Part shown: positions 1 through 8,930 of the stretch, piece by piece
How positions within the stretch are numbered: the stretch's first letter is position 1
How the letters are laid out: each line of letters starts with the position of its first letter
Assembly (NCBI RefSeq): GCF_900143695.1
Contig: NZ_FRFE01000021.1
Coordinates: 32,776-96,775, forward strand
Source of the DNA: Desulfopila aestuarii DSM 18488
Lineage (GTDB): Bacteria > Desulfobacterota > Desulfobulbia > Desulfobulbales > Desulfocapsaceae
Length of the DNA: 64,000 nt
Direction of reading: 5' to 3'
Made by a program: the position numbers and the translations under genes
The notes under the pieces: model-generated
What the model was told of the DNA's origin: nothing
The model's input: only the letters and a program-made list of their open reading frames with translations
The model's database searches: none

Positions 1-702
1 CAGCTTGGCAGGCGGCCGCTAGCAGCGATGTCTCTTTCCATGGCTGAAGAGGCTTCGGTGGAGGTCGCAGTGCATCTTGACCATTGCAGTTCTGCCGAGA
101 TGTTAACCTTTGCTCTGGAGTGTGGATTTTCTTCTGTTATGGCTGATGGTTCAGCCATGCCGTATGAGGAAAACATACAATTCACTCGCGAGATTACTGC
201 GCTGGCTACCGCAAAGAACAGGGCGGTGGAGGCTGAGCTGGGAAAACTGAGCGGCGAAGAGGACGGCATCACGGTTGCGGAGCGCGAAGCAAAGATGACT
301 GATCCGGATGAGGCCGTCGATTTCGTCAAGAAGACTGGGGTAAGTGCCCTGGCAGTCTGTGTTGGCAATATCCACGGCACATATCATCAGCCGCCCAATC
401 TCGATTTTGCCCGCCTGGAAGCCATCGCCAAACAGATCGGGATTCCCCTGGTTCTGCACGGTACCTCAGGGCTACCCGATGAGATGATCACCAGAGCCAT
501 AGATCACGGAGTCTGTAAATTCAATGTCAACACTGAGGTGCGCTCCGCCTACATGCAGGCCCTTGGTGATCGTTTTGCAAATTCGGCGAAGGTCGAGCTC
601 GTGGAGATCATGCAGCTTGGTATTGCCGCAATGAAGGAACCCGTAAAAGAAAAAATCAGGTTGTTCAAGTCCGCCAATATGACGGCATGCTCGAACAGAT
701 AA
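1..702 (+). CDS. Class II fructose/tagatose-bisphosphate aldolase family protein, 5' end cut by window edge
   Basis: Zinc-dependent class II aldolases cleave fructose- or tagatose-bisphosphate to triose phosphates. The reading frame is open from base 1, so the N-terminus (about 70 residues in this family) lies outside the window. Family signatures seen: HLDHC, GFSSVMADGS, EAELGKLSGEED, GNIHGTYH and LHGTSG, which supply the three expected zinc-ligand histidines. The last motif is HGTSG instead of the commoner HGGSG, so substrate specificity is uncertain. It ends 31 bases before panB on the same strand and may be cotranscribed with it. Family assignment is firm; the exact sugar substrate is not. 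Confidence 0.85.
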   Translation, partial: QLGRRPLAAMSLSMAEEASVEVAVHLDHCSSAEMLTFALECGFSSVMADGSAMPYEENIQFTREITALATAKNRAVEAELGKLSGEEDGITVAEREAKMTDPDEAVDFVKKTGVSALAVCVGNIHGTYHQPPNLDFARLEAIAKQIGIPLVLHGTSGLPDEMITRAIDHGVCKFNVNTEVRSAYMQALGDRFANSAKVELVEIMQLGIAAMKEPVKEKIRLFKSANMTACSNR

Positions 703-733
703 CGCATAATATCAAATAACCAAGGAGACCGTT

Positions 734-1576
734 GTGAGCAAACATACAGTAAAAACAATCAAGGCAATGCACGATAAAAAAGAAACCATTACCATGTTGA
801 CGGCCTATGACTTCCCGACCGCCAAGAAGGTGAACGATGCAGGAATCGACATGATATTGGTCGGTGACTCCTGCGCCATGGTTGTGCATGGACACCCCAA
901 TACCCTGACCGCCACCATGGACATGATGGTGCTGCATTGCGCCGCGGTGGCTCGGGCATGTGACCGGACCATGGTCATTGCCGACATGCCGTTTGGTTCA
1001 TTCCAGTACGGTATCGAAGAGACAATGCGTAATGCCGCCCGTTTCGTGACCGAGGCCAAGGTCGACGGCGTTAAGTTTGAGGCCACCCCGCATCATATCG
1101 AGAAGACCGAGGCAATTGTCAAAATGGGCATTCCTGTTGTAGGTCATGTCGGGCTGCATCCCCAGGCGGTAGGCGCTCTGGGTGGACTGAAAGTGCAGGG
1201 CAAGGATATCGAAACGGCCCGTAAGGTGGTGAGCGAGGCCATCGCCCTGCAGGAGGCTGGCGCTTTTGCCATTATTTTCGAAGCAGTGCCGGCCAAACTC
1301 TCCGAGTGGGTGACCAACAGGCTCTCCATTCCGACCATCTCCATCGGTGGTGGGCCGGGCTGCTCCGGTCAGTTGCTGGTGACCCATGATGTACTTGGCA
1401 TGTACGACAACTTTACGCCGTCCTTTGCCAAGAGATACCGGGAAGTCGGTCAGCTGATGCTTGATACCTTCAAACAGTACAAGGAAGAGGTGCTAACCGG
1501 CGTTTTCCCGGCCAAGGAAAACTGTTACTCCATGTCCGACGAGGTAATGGAAGCCATTGAAAAAGAGTTCAAATGA
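734..1576 (+). CDS. panB: 3-methyl-2-oxobutanoate hydroxymethyltransferase (PanB)
   Basis: First committed step of pantothenate synthesis: transfers a hydroxymethyl group from methylene-tetrahydrofolate to 2-oxoisovalerate, giving ketopantoate. The 280-residue length is typical. Seen: TMLTAYDFPTAKKVNDAGID at the N-terminus, the Mg-binding VGDSCAMVVHG, DMPFGSFQ, GHVGLHPQ and the C-terminal ISIGGGPGCSGQ. The start is GTG with AAGGAG about 6 bases upstream. panC and panD are not adjacent. No clear intrinsic terminator was seen between it and the convergent gspB. Confidence 0.96.
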   Translation: MSKHTVKTIKAMHDKKETITMLTAYDFPTAKKVNDAGIDMILVGDSCAMVVHGHPNTLTATMDMMVLHCAAVARACDRTMVIADMPFGSFQYGIEETMRNAARFVTEAKVDGVKFEATPHHIEKTEAIVKMGIPVVGHVGLHPQAVGALGGLKVQGKDIETARKVVSEAIALQEAGAFAIIFEAVPAKLSEWVTNRLSIPTISIGGGPGCSGQLLVTHDVLGMYDNFTPSFAKRYREVGQLMLDTFKQYKEEVLTGVFPAKENCYSMSDEVMEAIEKEFK

Positions 1577-1714
1577 TCAAAAGTTAACGAAAAATAAGAG
1601 ATAAAACTCCACTGACCGGCAGGATGATTGGTGGGAAATTGGTACGAGAGTCGCGCGGTTGTTGCCAGGTGCGCCTATCCGTATTCGTTTTTCTGTCGAC
1701 AACCTGCCGGTTGT

Positions 1715-2506
1715 CTATGTACCGGTTGTGACCACCTGGAATCGCAGTCCGCGGTAATTGAGTATCACCCCGTCCCAGGTAATTTCCTCAAGTTTCAGGC
1801 CGGGTCCGATCGAGTCGCCTTCACGCTTAATTCCGTTATTAATAATGATAAGACGATCGCCTGCAACAGTAGAGTAGGTGTGGCCGGCAAATTTCATGGT
1901 GGGCAGTTCTTGCTGTTGTGCTGCCGTTAACTCTTCCAGAAACGGAACCGGTTCTGCTATTGCAATCGACTCAGGGTCGTTGTCGTCGGTCAGCATGATG
2001 GGCGCAGGCTGCAATGTAACCTTTGCCCTGTCGGCGATACTCTTTTGTATTGGAACTGCGGGAACTGTGGATGAGGGGCCGATGATCTCCTCCTGTTCCA
2101 TTTCTTCAGACGCGGCAACGGTTAGAGTTTCTGACTCGTTGCTGATGGTTTCCACTGTCTGTTGCTGTGCCAGGACTTCTTGTTGCCCATTATCGACTTT
2201 CGGCTCGGTAGCATCCGGGGTTGATGAGGTTGGCGCTGTTTGCGGCTCAGACGTTGCCTGGGGGGCCTGGCGGGTTATCTTGATTTCAAGCTCAACTGGT
2301 AGATGATCTCTCAGCAACCAGGCTGACAGGACAAGAGCAATAGCGAGCAGGATGGTCGGGCGCAGCAGCCGGGAAGGGCTGGCGGGTCGTCTGGAGCGTG
2401 AGCGCGTTATCCCAGGATATAACGTGGGCTGGGTCTGCAGGTCGGGAACGGCGCGCTGTTTTCTCTCCTGTTCTGATTTCTCAAGTGCTTCCAGGATATA
2501 TGACAT
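1715..2506 (-). CDS. gspB: Type II secretion system assembly protein GspB
   Basis: GspB works with the GspA ATPase to insert the secretin through the peptidoglycan. The start chosen is the ATG giving MSYILEALEKSEQERKQ, the classic GspB N-terminus; an in-frame ATG 21 bases upstream lies inside the end of the gspA gene. A membrane segment lies around residues 40-60, followed by a Pro/Glu/Ser-rich periplasmic linker. The C-terminal domain (about the last 60 residues, HTYSTVAGDRLIIINNG onward) matches the GspB periplasmic fold. It follows the gspA-like gene by 10 bases, with AGAGG as ribosome binding site. Confidence 0.88.
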   Translation of the reverse strand: MSYILEALEKSEQERKQRAVPDLQTQPTLYPGITRSRSRRPASPSRLLRPTILLAIALVLSAWLLRDHLPVELEIKITRQAPQATSEPQTAPTSSTPDATEPKVDNGQQEVLAQQQTVETISNESETLTVAASEEMEQEEIIGPSSTVPAVPIQKSIADRAKVTLQPAPIMLTDDNDPESIAIAEPVPFLEELTAAQQQELPTMKFAGHTYSTVAGDRLIIINNGIKREGDSIGPGLKLEEITWDGVILNYRGLRFQVVTTGT

Positions 2507-2516
2507 AATGAACCTC

Positions 2517-4031
2517 TTACCTGGCAATCAGCTCTTGTACCGCTTTTTGAGGATGAGCTCCTGCCTTTTCCCGTACCAGCAGTGGATCAGAGACCTTGAT
2601 AGTGGTTTCCTGTGGTTTGACTGTTGGTGGTGGCGGGGAGGGTGGTGACATAGATTCTTCCATCTGTTCCACGCTTTCTGCTGATTGATCTGCGTTACTC
2701 GGCAAAGCCTCCACTATTGGTGGGGCTGGAGTTGCGACCTCAACGTGTTCGGTTGCCAGCTCCGGAGTGGGGGCGGGCGGTGGCGCCGGTTTTTTTACTG
2801 CTGCATTTTCTTCAACAACCTTTTCTTCAACCGATGCGGCGACTTGCTGAGCAACAGGTGGTAATGCGGGTGACTCCGTAATATTTTCATGAAGTTGAAT
2901 TTGCTCGTTTGGTTCTGGCGTCGGCTGTTCTTCTGCTGGTATTTCCTGAGTTTTCGAGCTGACCATTTCCGGTTCGGCCTTTTGAGCAACCGGCGGTTGT
3001 TCTTCTGTTGCCGTTGTTGTCTCGATTGTAGTCCTGGCCTCTGTTGTTGCAAGTTTTTCCGGAGTGGTTGGGGCAACCTGCTCTGTAGTACTTGTGACGG
3101 GTTTAGAAGGGGGCGACTGCAGCCAGTCAGGGATAAAAACAACCGCAGGTACCGCGAGTATGGCAAGCAATGAGCCTGCTATAATGGCCGCTTTTTTGCG
3201 TGTGTGTTCTTTTTTGTACTTGTTGGGGAAGAGTTCCTCGCCGGCCTGTTTCATTATTTCAAGATCAACGTGGTCGGTATTGATTGCATAAGCGCCGAGC
3301 AGAGCCCGGTCGCAGAGCACATTGATCAGTCGGGGGATACCGCCTGTCAGGCTGATGGCGTGACGGATAGCTTTGTCAGAAAAAAGGGAGGAACTGTGGT
3401 CACCCGCTACGTTTAGCCGGTGCTGGATGTACGCCTGCACGTCGTCTGGCTGAAGAGGTCCCAGATGAAACCTGCTGGTGATACGTTGATTGACCTGGGA
3501 GAGCTCCGGTCGTTCCAGCATTTCCCGTAGTTCTGGCTGCCCGAGGAGCACAATTCGCAGCAACTTGCGTGTTGGTGTTTCCAGGTTGGTCAAAAGACGA
3601 AGCTGTTCGAGAACGTCAATTGCCAGATTCTGTGCTTCGTCGACAATGATGGCGATGTTGCGGTCATTGGCATGGGCTCTCAGCAGATGCGCGTTGAGGG
3701 CATCGATATAGGTCTTGATCGAGCCGGTGGTATGGTCCGGCAGCAACTCGAGTTCTTCACATATAGTTTTCAGCAGTTCACGGGCCGTCAGGCGTGGGTT
3801 GAGGATGACAGCCACTTCGGTGTTATCCGGCAGTTGATCCAGGAGGCAGCGGCAAAGGGTGGTCTTGCCGGTGCCGACGTCGCCGGTCAGAAGTATCATG
3901 CATCCGTCGCTGCTGATCCCATAGAGAAGATGGGCCAACGCCTCTCGGTGCGACTCGCTCATGTAGAGATAGCGCGGGTTTGGCGAGATTCCAAAGGGGG
4001 CTTCGGTCAGACCAAAATAACCTGTATACAT
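2517..4031 (-). CDS. gspA: GspA/ExeA-like AAA ATPase, without a peptidoglycan-binding domain
   Basis: ExeA/GspA ATPases act with GspB to help place the secretin in the outer membrane. Residues 1-270 form an AAA domain with Walker A GDVGTGKT, Walker B IIVDEAQNL and the family start MYTGYFGLTEAPFGISPNPR. A membrane segment follows near residues 281-305 (AAIIAGSLLAILAVPAVV). The remaining 200 residues are a Pro/Glu/Thr-rich low-complexity tail. Classical ExeA ends in a peptidoglycan-binding domain; none is visible here. The gene is divergent from gspF and in operon with gspB. A paralogue at 22751-24571 keeps the peptidoglycan domain. Confidence 0.88.
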   Translation of the reverse strand: MYTGYFGLTEAPFGISPNPRYLYMSESHREALAHLLYGISSDGCMILLTGDVGTGKTTLCRCLLDQLPDNTEVAVILNPRLTARELLKTICEELELLPDHTTGSIKTYIDALNAHLLRAHANDRNIAIIVDEAQNLAIDVLEQLRLLTNLETPTRKLLRIVLLGQPELREMLERPELSQVNQRITSRFHLGPLQPDDVQAYIQHRLNVAGDHSSSLFSDKAIRHAISLTGGIPRLINVLCDRALLGAYAINTDHVDLEIMKQAGEELFPNKYKKEHTRKKAAIIAGSLLAILAVPAVVFIPDWLQSPPSKPVTSTTEQVAPTTPEKLATTEARTTIETTTATEEQPPVAQKAEPEMVSSKTQEIPAEEQPTPEPNEQIQLHENITESPALPPVAQQVAASVEEKVVEENAAVKKPAPPPAPTPELATEHVEVATPAPPIVEALPSNADQSAESVEQMEESMSPPSPPPPTVKPQETTIKVSDPLLVREKAGAHPQKAVQELIAR

Positions 4032-4231
4032 GTTGACCTATTATATGCGACAATGGTTTAGCTGTTTTGAGATGTCGCGAAATTTTCGGGATCTGGTCGC
4101 TGTAAATGCTCAGGCCTGTTGCAGCGAGCCGCTTTTTGCATGGTCTGGTTCTGAAACGACTTTCTTTTGCAGCCATGAATGCGGATAGTATAGGGTAAAC
4201 AACGGATTATTTCCATTCTTCTTTATTTTTG

Positions 4232-4260
4232 TTGTAACTTCTGGTTATACCTCATAACAT
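4232..4260 (+). promoter_or_regulatory. Putative sigma-70 promoter of gspF
   Basis: TTGTAA and TAACAT are separated by 17 bases, about 50 bases before the gspF start, in the AT-rich 279-base gap between the divergent gspA and gspF genes. The match to consensus is moderate, so this is a suggestion from spacing and position only. Confidence 0.3.
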
Positions 4261-4310
4261 ATTTCCGAGAATGGAACTGTGTTAAATTTCAACAAATTGA
4301 ATAGAGACTA

Positions 4311-5534
4311 ATGCCCGTTTTCGAATATAAAGCGCTCGACAGCGCCGGAAGGAATATAAAAGGCATCATTGATGCGGAGAGCGAAGCCCAAGCGAGAAGT
4401 CGGCTGCGATCGTCCGGAAAGTACCCCATCACCATCAAACTCGGCAACCCTCGATCTGGTGCCGGTGTTGACACGGCCAATAGTGTCGGTTTTTTTGAGC
4501 GTATCAAGGACGAAGAGATCCACGTCATGACCCGGCAGCTGGCGACGCTGGTCGGGGCGGGCATACCGTTAGTGCAGTCGCTCTCTTCGTTGGTTGAACA
4601 GTCCTCTAACCCTGCCTTGAAAAGGGTAATTGCCGAGGTGCGGGAAAAGGTCAATGAAGGTTCAACCCTGACCCGTGCCCTTGGGGAACATCCCAAGCTT
4701 TTCTCCAATATCTATGTCAACATGATCCGGGCTGGCGAGGCCTCCGGATCTTTAAGTGTGGTGCTGGAAAGGCTGGCGGATTTCGGGGAAAAACAGCAGG
4801 CTCTTGAAGGTCGGCTTCGGGCGGCGCTTATCTATCCGATATTCATGGCTATTATTGGGTCTGCCATTCTTTTTATTCTTGTCACCTATGTCGTTCCCAA
4901 TATCACCCAGGTCTTCAGTGATATGGGCAAGGTGTTGCCATGGCCGACTCGTTTTCTTATTGATCTGAGCGGTTTTCTTGGCACTTACTGGTGGATTGTT
5001 CTGGGTGGTTTGGCCCTTTCATTCATGGGTATTCGTTACTTCTTCAGTCTGCCAGCCGGTCGGGCGTTCTGGGATCTGGTGAAGTTGAAGGCGCCGATTA
5101 TCGGTCCGGTGGTGCGGAAGGTGGTGCTGGCCCGTTTTGCCTCAACGCTTGGCAGTCTGCTGAACAGCAGCGTGGGGCTGTTGACCTCAATGCAGATCGT
5201 GAAAACCTTGATCGACAATGTACAGGTGGCAGCTGTGCTCGATGAAGCGATGACCCATATAGAAAAGGGTAAGTCCATGACCGCCGCACTGTCTGGTTCA
5301 CCATGGTTTCCGCCGATGTTTGTGCAGATGATTTCGGTTGGGGAACAGAGTGGTAACCTTGAAGGAATGCTTGAAAAAGTATCTACTTCATATGAGCGGG
5401 AGGTGGAAACAGCCATTCTTGGCATGACCTCGCTTATTGAGCCGATTATGATCGTTGGCATGGGTGCTGCTGTTGGATTTGTTGTGCTTTCGATTCTGTT
5501 GCCGATTTTTGAAATGAATCAGTTGGTGGGGTAG
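4311..5534 (+). CDS. gspF: Type II secretion inner-membrane platform protein GspF
   Basis: Polytopic platform protein that couples the GspE ATPase to pseudopilus assembly. The 407 residues contain two GspF domains (around 70-195 and 275-395). Three hydrophobic segments are seen, near 170-195, 222-245 and 375-400, giving the usual topology. It begins MPVFEYKALDSAGRNIKG, diagnostic of the family. The ATG at 4311 has only a weak AGAG-type ribosome site. It is the first gene of the rightward gsp run, unlike the common order where gspC is first. Confidence 0.95.
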   Translation: MPVFEYKALDSAGRNIKGIIDAESEAQARSRLRSSGKYPITIKLGNPRSGAGVDTANSVGFFERIKDEEIHVMTRQLATLVGAGIPLVQSLSSLVEQSSNPALKRVIAEVREKVNEGSTLTRALGEHPKLFSNIYVNMIRAGEASGSLSVVLERLADFGEKQQALEGRLRAALIYPIFMAIIGSAILFILVTYVVPNITQVFSDMGKVLPWPTRFLIDLSGFLGTYWWIVLGGLALSFMGIRYFFSLPAGRAFWDLVKLKAPIIGPVVRKVVLARFASTLGSLLNSSVGLLTSMQIVKTLIDNVQVAAVLDEAMTHIEKGKSMTAALSGSPWFPPMFVQMISVGEQSGNLEGMLEKVSTSYEREVETAILGMTSLIEPIMIVGMGAAVGFVVLSILLPIFEMNQLVG

Positions 5535-5656
5535 TTCTGAGGTAGGTGGTCAGCTTTCAAAAAGAGTTGGCGGACGTGCTAAAGTTTTTTACGAGATGTA
5601 TAATAAAGCCGCTTGTTACGGCATTACCAGGCAGTTTCCGATAGATGGGGCAAAAC

Positions 5657-6136
5657 ATGATGCGAATATCACGAGAAAACATACTGAAACGAGGGTCAGG
5701 ATTTTTCAATAATAAAGGTTTTACCCTGATTGAATTGCTGGTGGTGCTGGTCATCATCGGCATCCTGGCAGGCTACATCGGCCCGAAAATCCTGGGGAGG
5801 CCGGAAGAAGCGCGCCGGACCAAGGCCGGGTTACAGATCCAGGCCATTGAGACAGCGTTAAAACTCTATAAACTTGACAACGGCACCTACCCCTCCACCG
5901 AGCAGGGGCTGCAGGCGTTAGTAGAGGCTCCTACAACCGGCAAGCTGCCGCCCAAATGGCGAACAGGTGGCTATCTCGAGAACAGCTCTGTTCCCAAGGA
6001 TCCCTGGGGGAATGATTTTGTGTATCTGAGCCCCGGTGTTCATGGAGATATCGACCTCAGCTCGTACGGTCCTGATGGCGAAGCCGGTGGCGAAGGTGAT
6101 GATGCGGATGTGAACAGCTGGGAGTTGGAGCAATAG
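5657..6136 (+). CDS. gspG: Major pseudopilin GspG
   Basis: Main subunit of the T2SS pseudopilus. The prepilin peptidase site lies before FTLIELLVVLVIIGILAGY (cleavage after G, Glu at +5). It is followed by the GspG body YPSTEQGLQALVEAP and the C-terminal Asp/Glu-rich loop after SSYGPDGEAGG, which binds calcium in the family. The ATG at 5657 is preferred because GGGG lies 6 bases upstream; an in-frame ATG at 5645 would add four residues. The leader is long (about 19 residues) and positively charged. No prepilin peptidase gene is present in the window. Confidence 0.93.
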   Translation: MMRISRENILKRGSGFFNNKGFTLIELLVVLVIIGILAGYIGPKILGRPEEARRTKAGLQIQAIETALKLYKLDNGTYPSTEQGLQALVEAPTTGKLPPKWRTGGYLENSSVPKDPWGNDFVYLSPGVHGDIDLSSYGPDGEAGGEGDDADVNSWELEQ

Positions 6137-6150
6137 CTCGTTACCCGGAG

Positions 6151-6702
6151 ATGGGTTTCGCGAATGGAATAACACCTGACAGAACGATTGATGGACACGA
6201 TCGGGGTTTTACGCTTCTGGAGTTGATCATCGTTCTGATGCTGATTGGCCTTTTTATGGTCGTCTCCATCCCGGCGCTTCGGAACACGCTGATTGACGAC
6301 CCACTGAAAAGCACTGGTCGCCGCTTGGTCGGGTATATCGACGGTATACGGGAACTGGCCATCCGCGAGCAGAAGGGATATTTGATCTATATTGATATCG
6401 ATGGTAACAGTCTGCGCTATTTGCCTGAAAGCGAAGCGGGCAAAGACGATATCGAAGAACCGGAAAAGAACCTGTTCTCCCCAACAGGTGATGCGCGGCT
6501 GCGGAGTGTATGGCAAAAGAGCGATGGCTCTGCCGGCGGAGGGGTCTTCGAGCTCTGGATAAGTGGCCAGGGTTATCTGGAAAAGACAGTTATTCACCTT
6601 GAGGATGACGCAGGTGAGACGTTGAGCCTTGTAGTCTATCCTTTTTTGCCTGGAATAGAGATCCGGGACGGAGTGTATGAGCCGGTACAGGATGATCAAT
6701 AA
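6151..6702 (+). CDS. gspH: Minor pseudopilin GspH
   Basis: Minor pseudopilin of the T2SS. The prepilin motif GFTLLELIIVLMLIGLFMV follows a leader of about 19 residues, with Glu at position +5 after the cleaved Gly. The rest is a typical beta-rich GspH/FimT-like body of about 165 residues. It starts 14 bases after gspG, and its 3' end overlaps the gspI start by 26 bases. Assignment as GspH rests on the fold pattern and its place between gspG and gspI. Confidence 0.85.
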   Translation: MGFANGITPDRTIDGHDRGFTLLELIIVLMLIGLFMVVSIPALRNTLIDDPLKSTGRRLVGYIDGIRELAIREQKGYLIYIDIDGNSLRYLPESEAGKDDIEEPEKNLFSPTGDARLRSVWQKSDGSAGGGVFELWISGQGYLEKTVIHLEDDAGETLSLVVYPFLPGIEIRDGVYEPVQDDQ

Positions 6703-7135
6703 GCGTTATCATCAATCTGAAAGAGGGCAAGAGGTCGGTGTGGACGACTATCGGGGTTTTACTCTTCTGGAAGTGATGATTGCGTTGGCGATTCTGGCCA
6801 TTGCCATGACCAGTCTCTTTGGCTCCCAGTCCCAGGCGTTGTCGCTGGCTATCGAAGCGAAGTTTAACGGAGCTGCTTCATTTCTCGCCCAGGAAAAGCT
6901 TGCCGAATATGAAGCGGGTATCGTTGAGATTATCTCCGGTGAGGGGGATTTTGGCGAGGGTTTCCCGGGATTTGGCTGGAAAACTGAGGTGAGCGATGCA
7001 GAGTTGGATGGTTTTGACGGGCTTGCCGAACTGGATCGCGGTCTCAAGCGTATTGATCTGACTATCAGCTGGGAGGAGGAACAGTTCACAGAAACCTTCA
7101 CCGAATATGTCAGGATCCGGAAAACAGAGTTATGA
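6677..7135 (+). CDS. gspI: Minor pseudopilin GspI
   Basis: Minor pseudopilin that with GspJ and GspK forms the pseudopilus tip. The motif GFTLLEVMIALAILAIAMTS follows a leader of about 27 residues with Glu at +5. The downstream FLAQEKLAEYEAG and ISWEEEQFTETFTEYVRI regions fit the GspI family. Another in-frame ATG at 6692 could be the true start. It overlaps gspH upstream and gspJ downstream (ATGA), so translation is probably coupled. Confidence 0.88.
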   Translation: MSRYRMINKRYHQSERGQEVGVDDYRGFTLLEVMIALAILAIAMTSLFGSQSQALSLAIEAKFNGAASFLAQEKLAEYEAGIVEIISGEGDFGEGFPGFGWKTEVSDAELDGFDGLAELDRGLKRIDLTISWEEEQFTETFTEYVRIRKTEL

Positions 7136-7827
7136 GTGTCATGGCGAAGGGAGAGCAACCCAGAGGTTTTACACTATTAGAAGTGTTGATCTCCATTAGT
7201 GTCTTCGCCCTGGTCGTTTCCTCAGTATATGGGGCCTATCGGGTAACATTTCAGACTGTGAGTGGTTCGGAGGGCCAGGCGACCGCAGGTGCGGCGGCCC
7301 GGGTTATCCTTGAGCGGATCAGTGAGGATCTGACGGTAATCGCCACCGACAGCGATGGTTCGTTGCAGGGAAAAAGAGGTGATGTCGGTGAACACCGGGC
7401 GGATGGTTTTTCCTGTGTTGCGTTTGCCCACCTGCCCTTTTCCCGAACCGAAAAAAGAGGCGGTCGGGCAGCCCTCACCTACAGTACCGAGGAAAACGAG
7501 TCAGGCCGCATCGATCTTTATCGATTAGACAGCCCCGTTCGTCCCGGCGAAGTGCAGGAGGATACGGGGCGCGGTGAAATACTCGGCAAGAATCTGCTTT
7601 CGTTTCATGTGAGTTATGTGGGGGCGGATGGCAGCGAGTCCGAAGAATGGACGAGCGGGTCGGAAGAGGATGAGGGTGGCTCCGCTGGCGAGACGAAAAA
7701 TATTATGTTGCCGGTGTTGATCCGAGTTGAGATCCTGGTGCCAACCTCACAAGATGATGAGACGGGCATCTATTTTCGGACTGCGGTGGCTCTGCCGGTT
7801 CGAGGGGACGAACCTTCGGAGGGTTGA
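7132..7827 (+). CDS. gspJ: Minor pseudopilin GspJ
   Basis: Tip-complex pseudopilin. GFTLLEVLISISVFALVVSS is a complete prepilin peptidase site with Glu at +5, after a short 11-residue leader. The 231-residue length is normal for GspJ, with a Glu/Ser/Gly-rich surface loop around residues 160-190. The start ATG overlaps the gspI stop by 4 bases, and the end overlaps the gspK start by 4 bases. Confidence 0.88.
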   Translation: MSVMAKGEQPRGFTLLEVLISISVFALVVSSVYGAYRVTFQTVSGSEGQATAGAAARVILERISEDLTVIATDSDGSLQGKRGDVGEHRADGFSCVAFAHLPFSRTEKRGGRAALTYSTEENESGRIDLYRLDSPVRPGEVQEDTGRGEILGKNLLSFHVSYVGADGSESEEWTSGSEEDEGGSAGETKNIMLPVLIRVEILVPTSQDDETGIYFRTAVALPVRGDEPSEG

Positions 7828-8927
7828 TGCTTTTAGCGCATATGAGAAGCATAGGCCGCGAACAGCAGGGGATGGCCCTGCTGATCACCATCATGGTGGT
7901 GAGTCTTTTGATCGGCGTAACCGTACAGTTCTCAAAGAGTGTGCGTCATAGCTACTTCTCTTCAGCTGCCCAGCTCGAGGGGCAGAGGTTGAGCGCCATT
8001 GCCCGGTCCGGTCTTGCCATCGGTACGGCACTGCTCGAGGTTGACGGCAAGGCCAATAATTACGACACATTGTTTGATGAATGGGCGTTGGTTGCACCAG
8101 ACAAGTTTACTGATCTCTTTCCGCGAGGAGAGGTACATCTCACGGTGGAGGATTTATCCGGCAGGCTACAAATCAATAGTTTGGTGATGGCGTCTGGAGG
8201 TGATGGATCTGATGCGCCGGGTACACCAGACCCATCAGGCGTACCGGATGAGCAAACTGGCACGGATGGATCGGAACAACCGGAAAACAATGAGATGATG
8301 GTGAATAAAAACAGGGAACTATTGAATCAGCTCCTTGCTTCCGGTATCTTGATGGTAGACAGTCCCGAGGAGGCAAGGGAGATCAGCGATGCCTTGATTG
8401 ACTGGTTGGACCCTGATGATGAGGAATCTGAGTTTGGTGCTGAATCCGGCTATTACCGGTCTCTGAATCCAGCCTATGAGTCGAGAAATGGCCCGGTGAC
8501 CGAAATTTCCGAGTTGTTGCTGGTGAAAGGTATCACTCCTCGTCTGCTCTACGGTGAAGGGGATAGTCCTGGGCTTGCCGATTTTATTACCGTGCATGGT
8601 ACTGACGGGAAGCTCAATATCAATACTACCCCTTTGAGAATGCTTCAGGCCCTCAACCCGTTGATGACTGAGGAACTGGCCGGGATGCTTGATGAGTTTC
8701 GTCGTGCTGAGGGAAATAGAGAGTTGTTGGTCGACTCCGGTTGGTACCGGAATGTCCCTGGTTTTCCTGGCGATATCGAACTGCCAGCAGCTGTTTTGTC
8801 GGTTGCGAGCGCTACATTCCTGTTGAAAAGTGAAGGTCGGCTTGATGAACAGACGCGGAGTATTACAGCGGTGGTTGAACGGAAGGCGGACGGCACCGTT
8901 TCTATTGTCGAACAACGAGTGGAGTAA
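7824..8927 (+). CDS. gspK: Tip pseudopilin GspK
   Basis: Large minor pseudopilin that caps the pseudopilus. The leader cleavage site precedes MALLITIMVVSLLIG. As usual for GspK, the conserved Glu at +5 is missing (Ile here), which fits the tip position because there is no preceding subunit to contact. The large alpha domain includes AREISDALIDWLDPDDE and the later LNINTTPLRMLQALNP, both typical of GspK. The 367-residue length is slightly long owing to an acidic, Gly/Pro-rich insert at about residues 128-155. Confidence 0.92.
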   Translation: MMLLAHMRSIGREQQGMALLITIMVVSLLIGVTVQFSKSVRHSYFSSAAQLEGQRLSAIARSGLAIGTALLEVDGKANNYDTLFDEWALVAPDKFTDLFPRGEVHLTVEDLSGRLQINSLVMASGGDGSDAPGTPDPSGVPDEQTGTDGSEQPENNEMMVNKNRELLNQLLASGILMVDSPEEAREISDALIDWLDPDDEESEFGAESGYYRSLNPAYESRNGPVTEISELLLVKGITPRLLYGEGDSPGLADFITVHGTDGKLNINTTPLRMLQALNPLMTEELAGMLDEFRRAEGNRELLVDSGWYRNVPGFPGDIELPAAVLSVASATFLLKSEGRLDEQTRSITAVVERKADGTVSIVEQRVE

Positions 8928-8930
8928 AAG

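Noticed and set aside
1698..1715. A GACAACC/GGTTGTC hairpin as terminator between panB and gspB
   Set aside because: Only seven pairs, no T run on either side, and it touches the gspB stop; evidence too thin.
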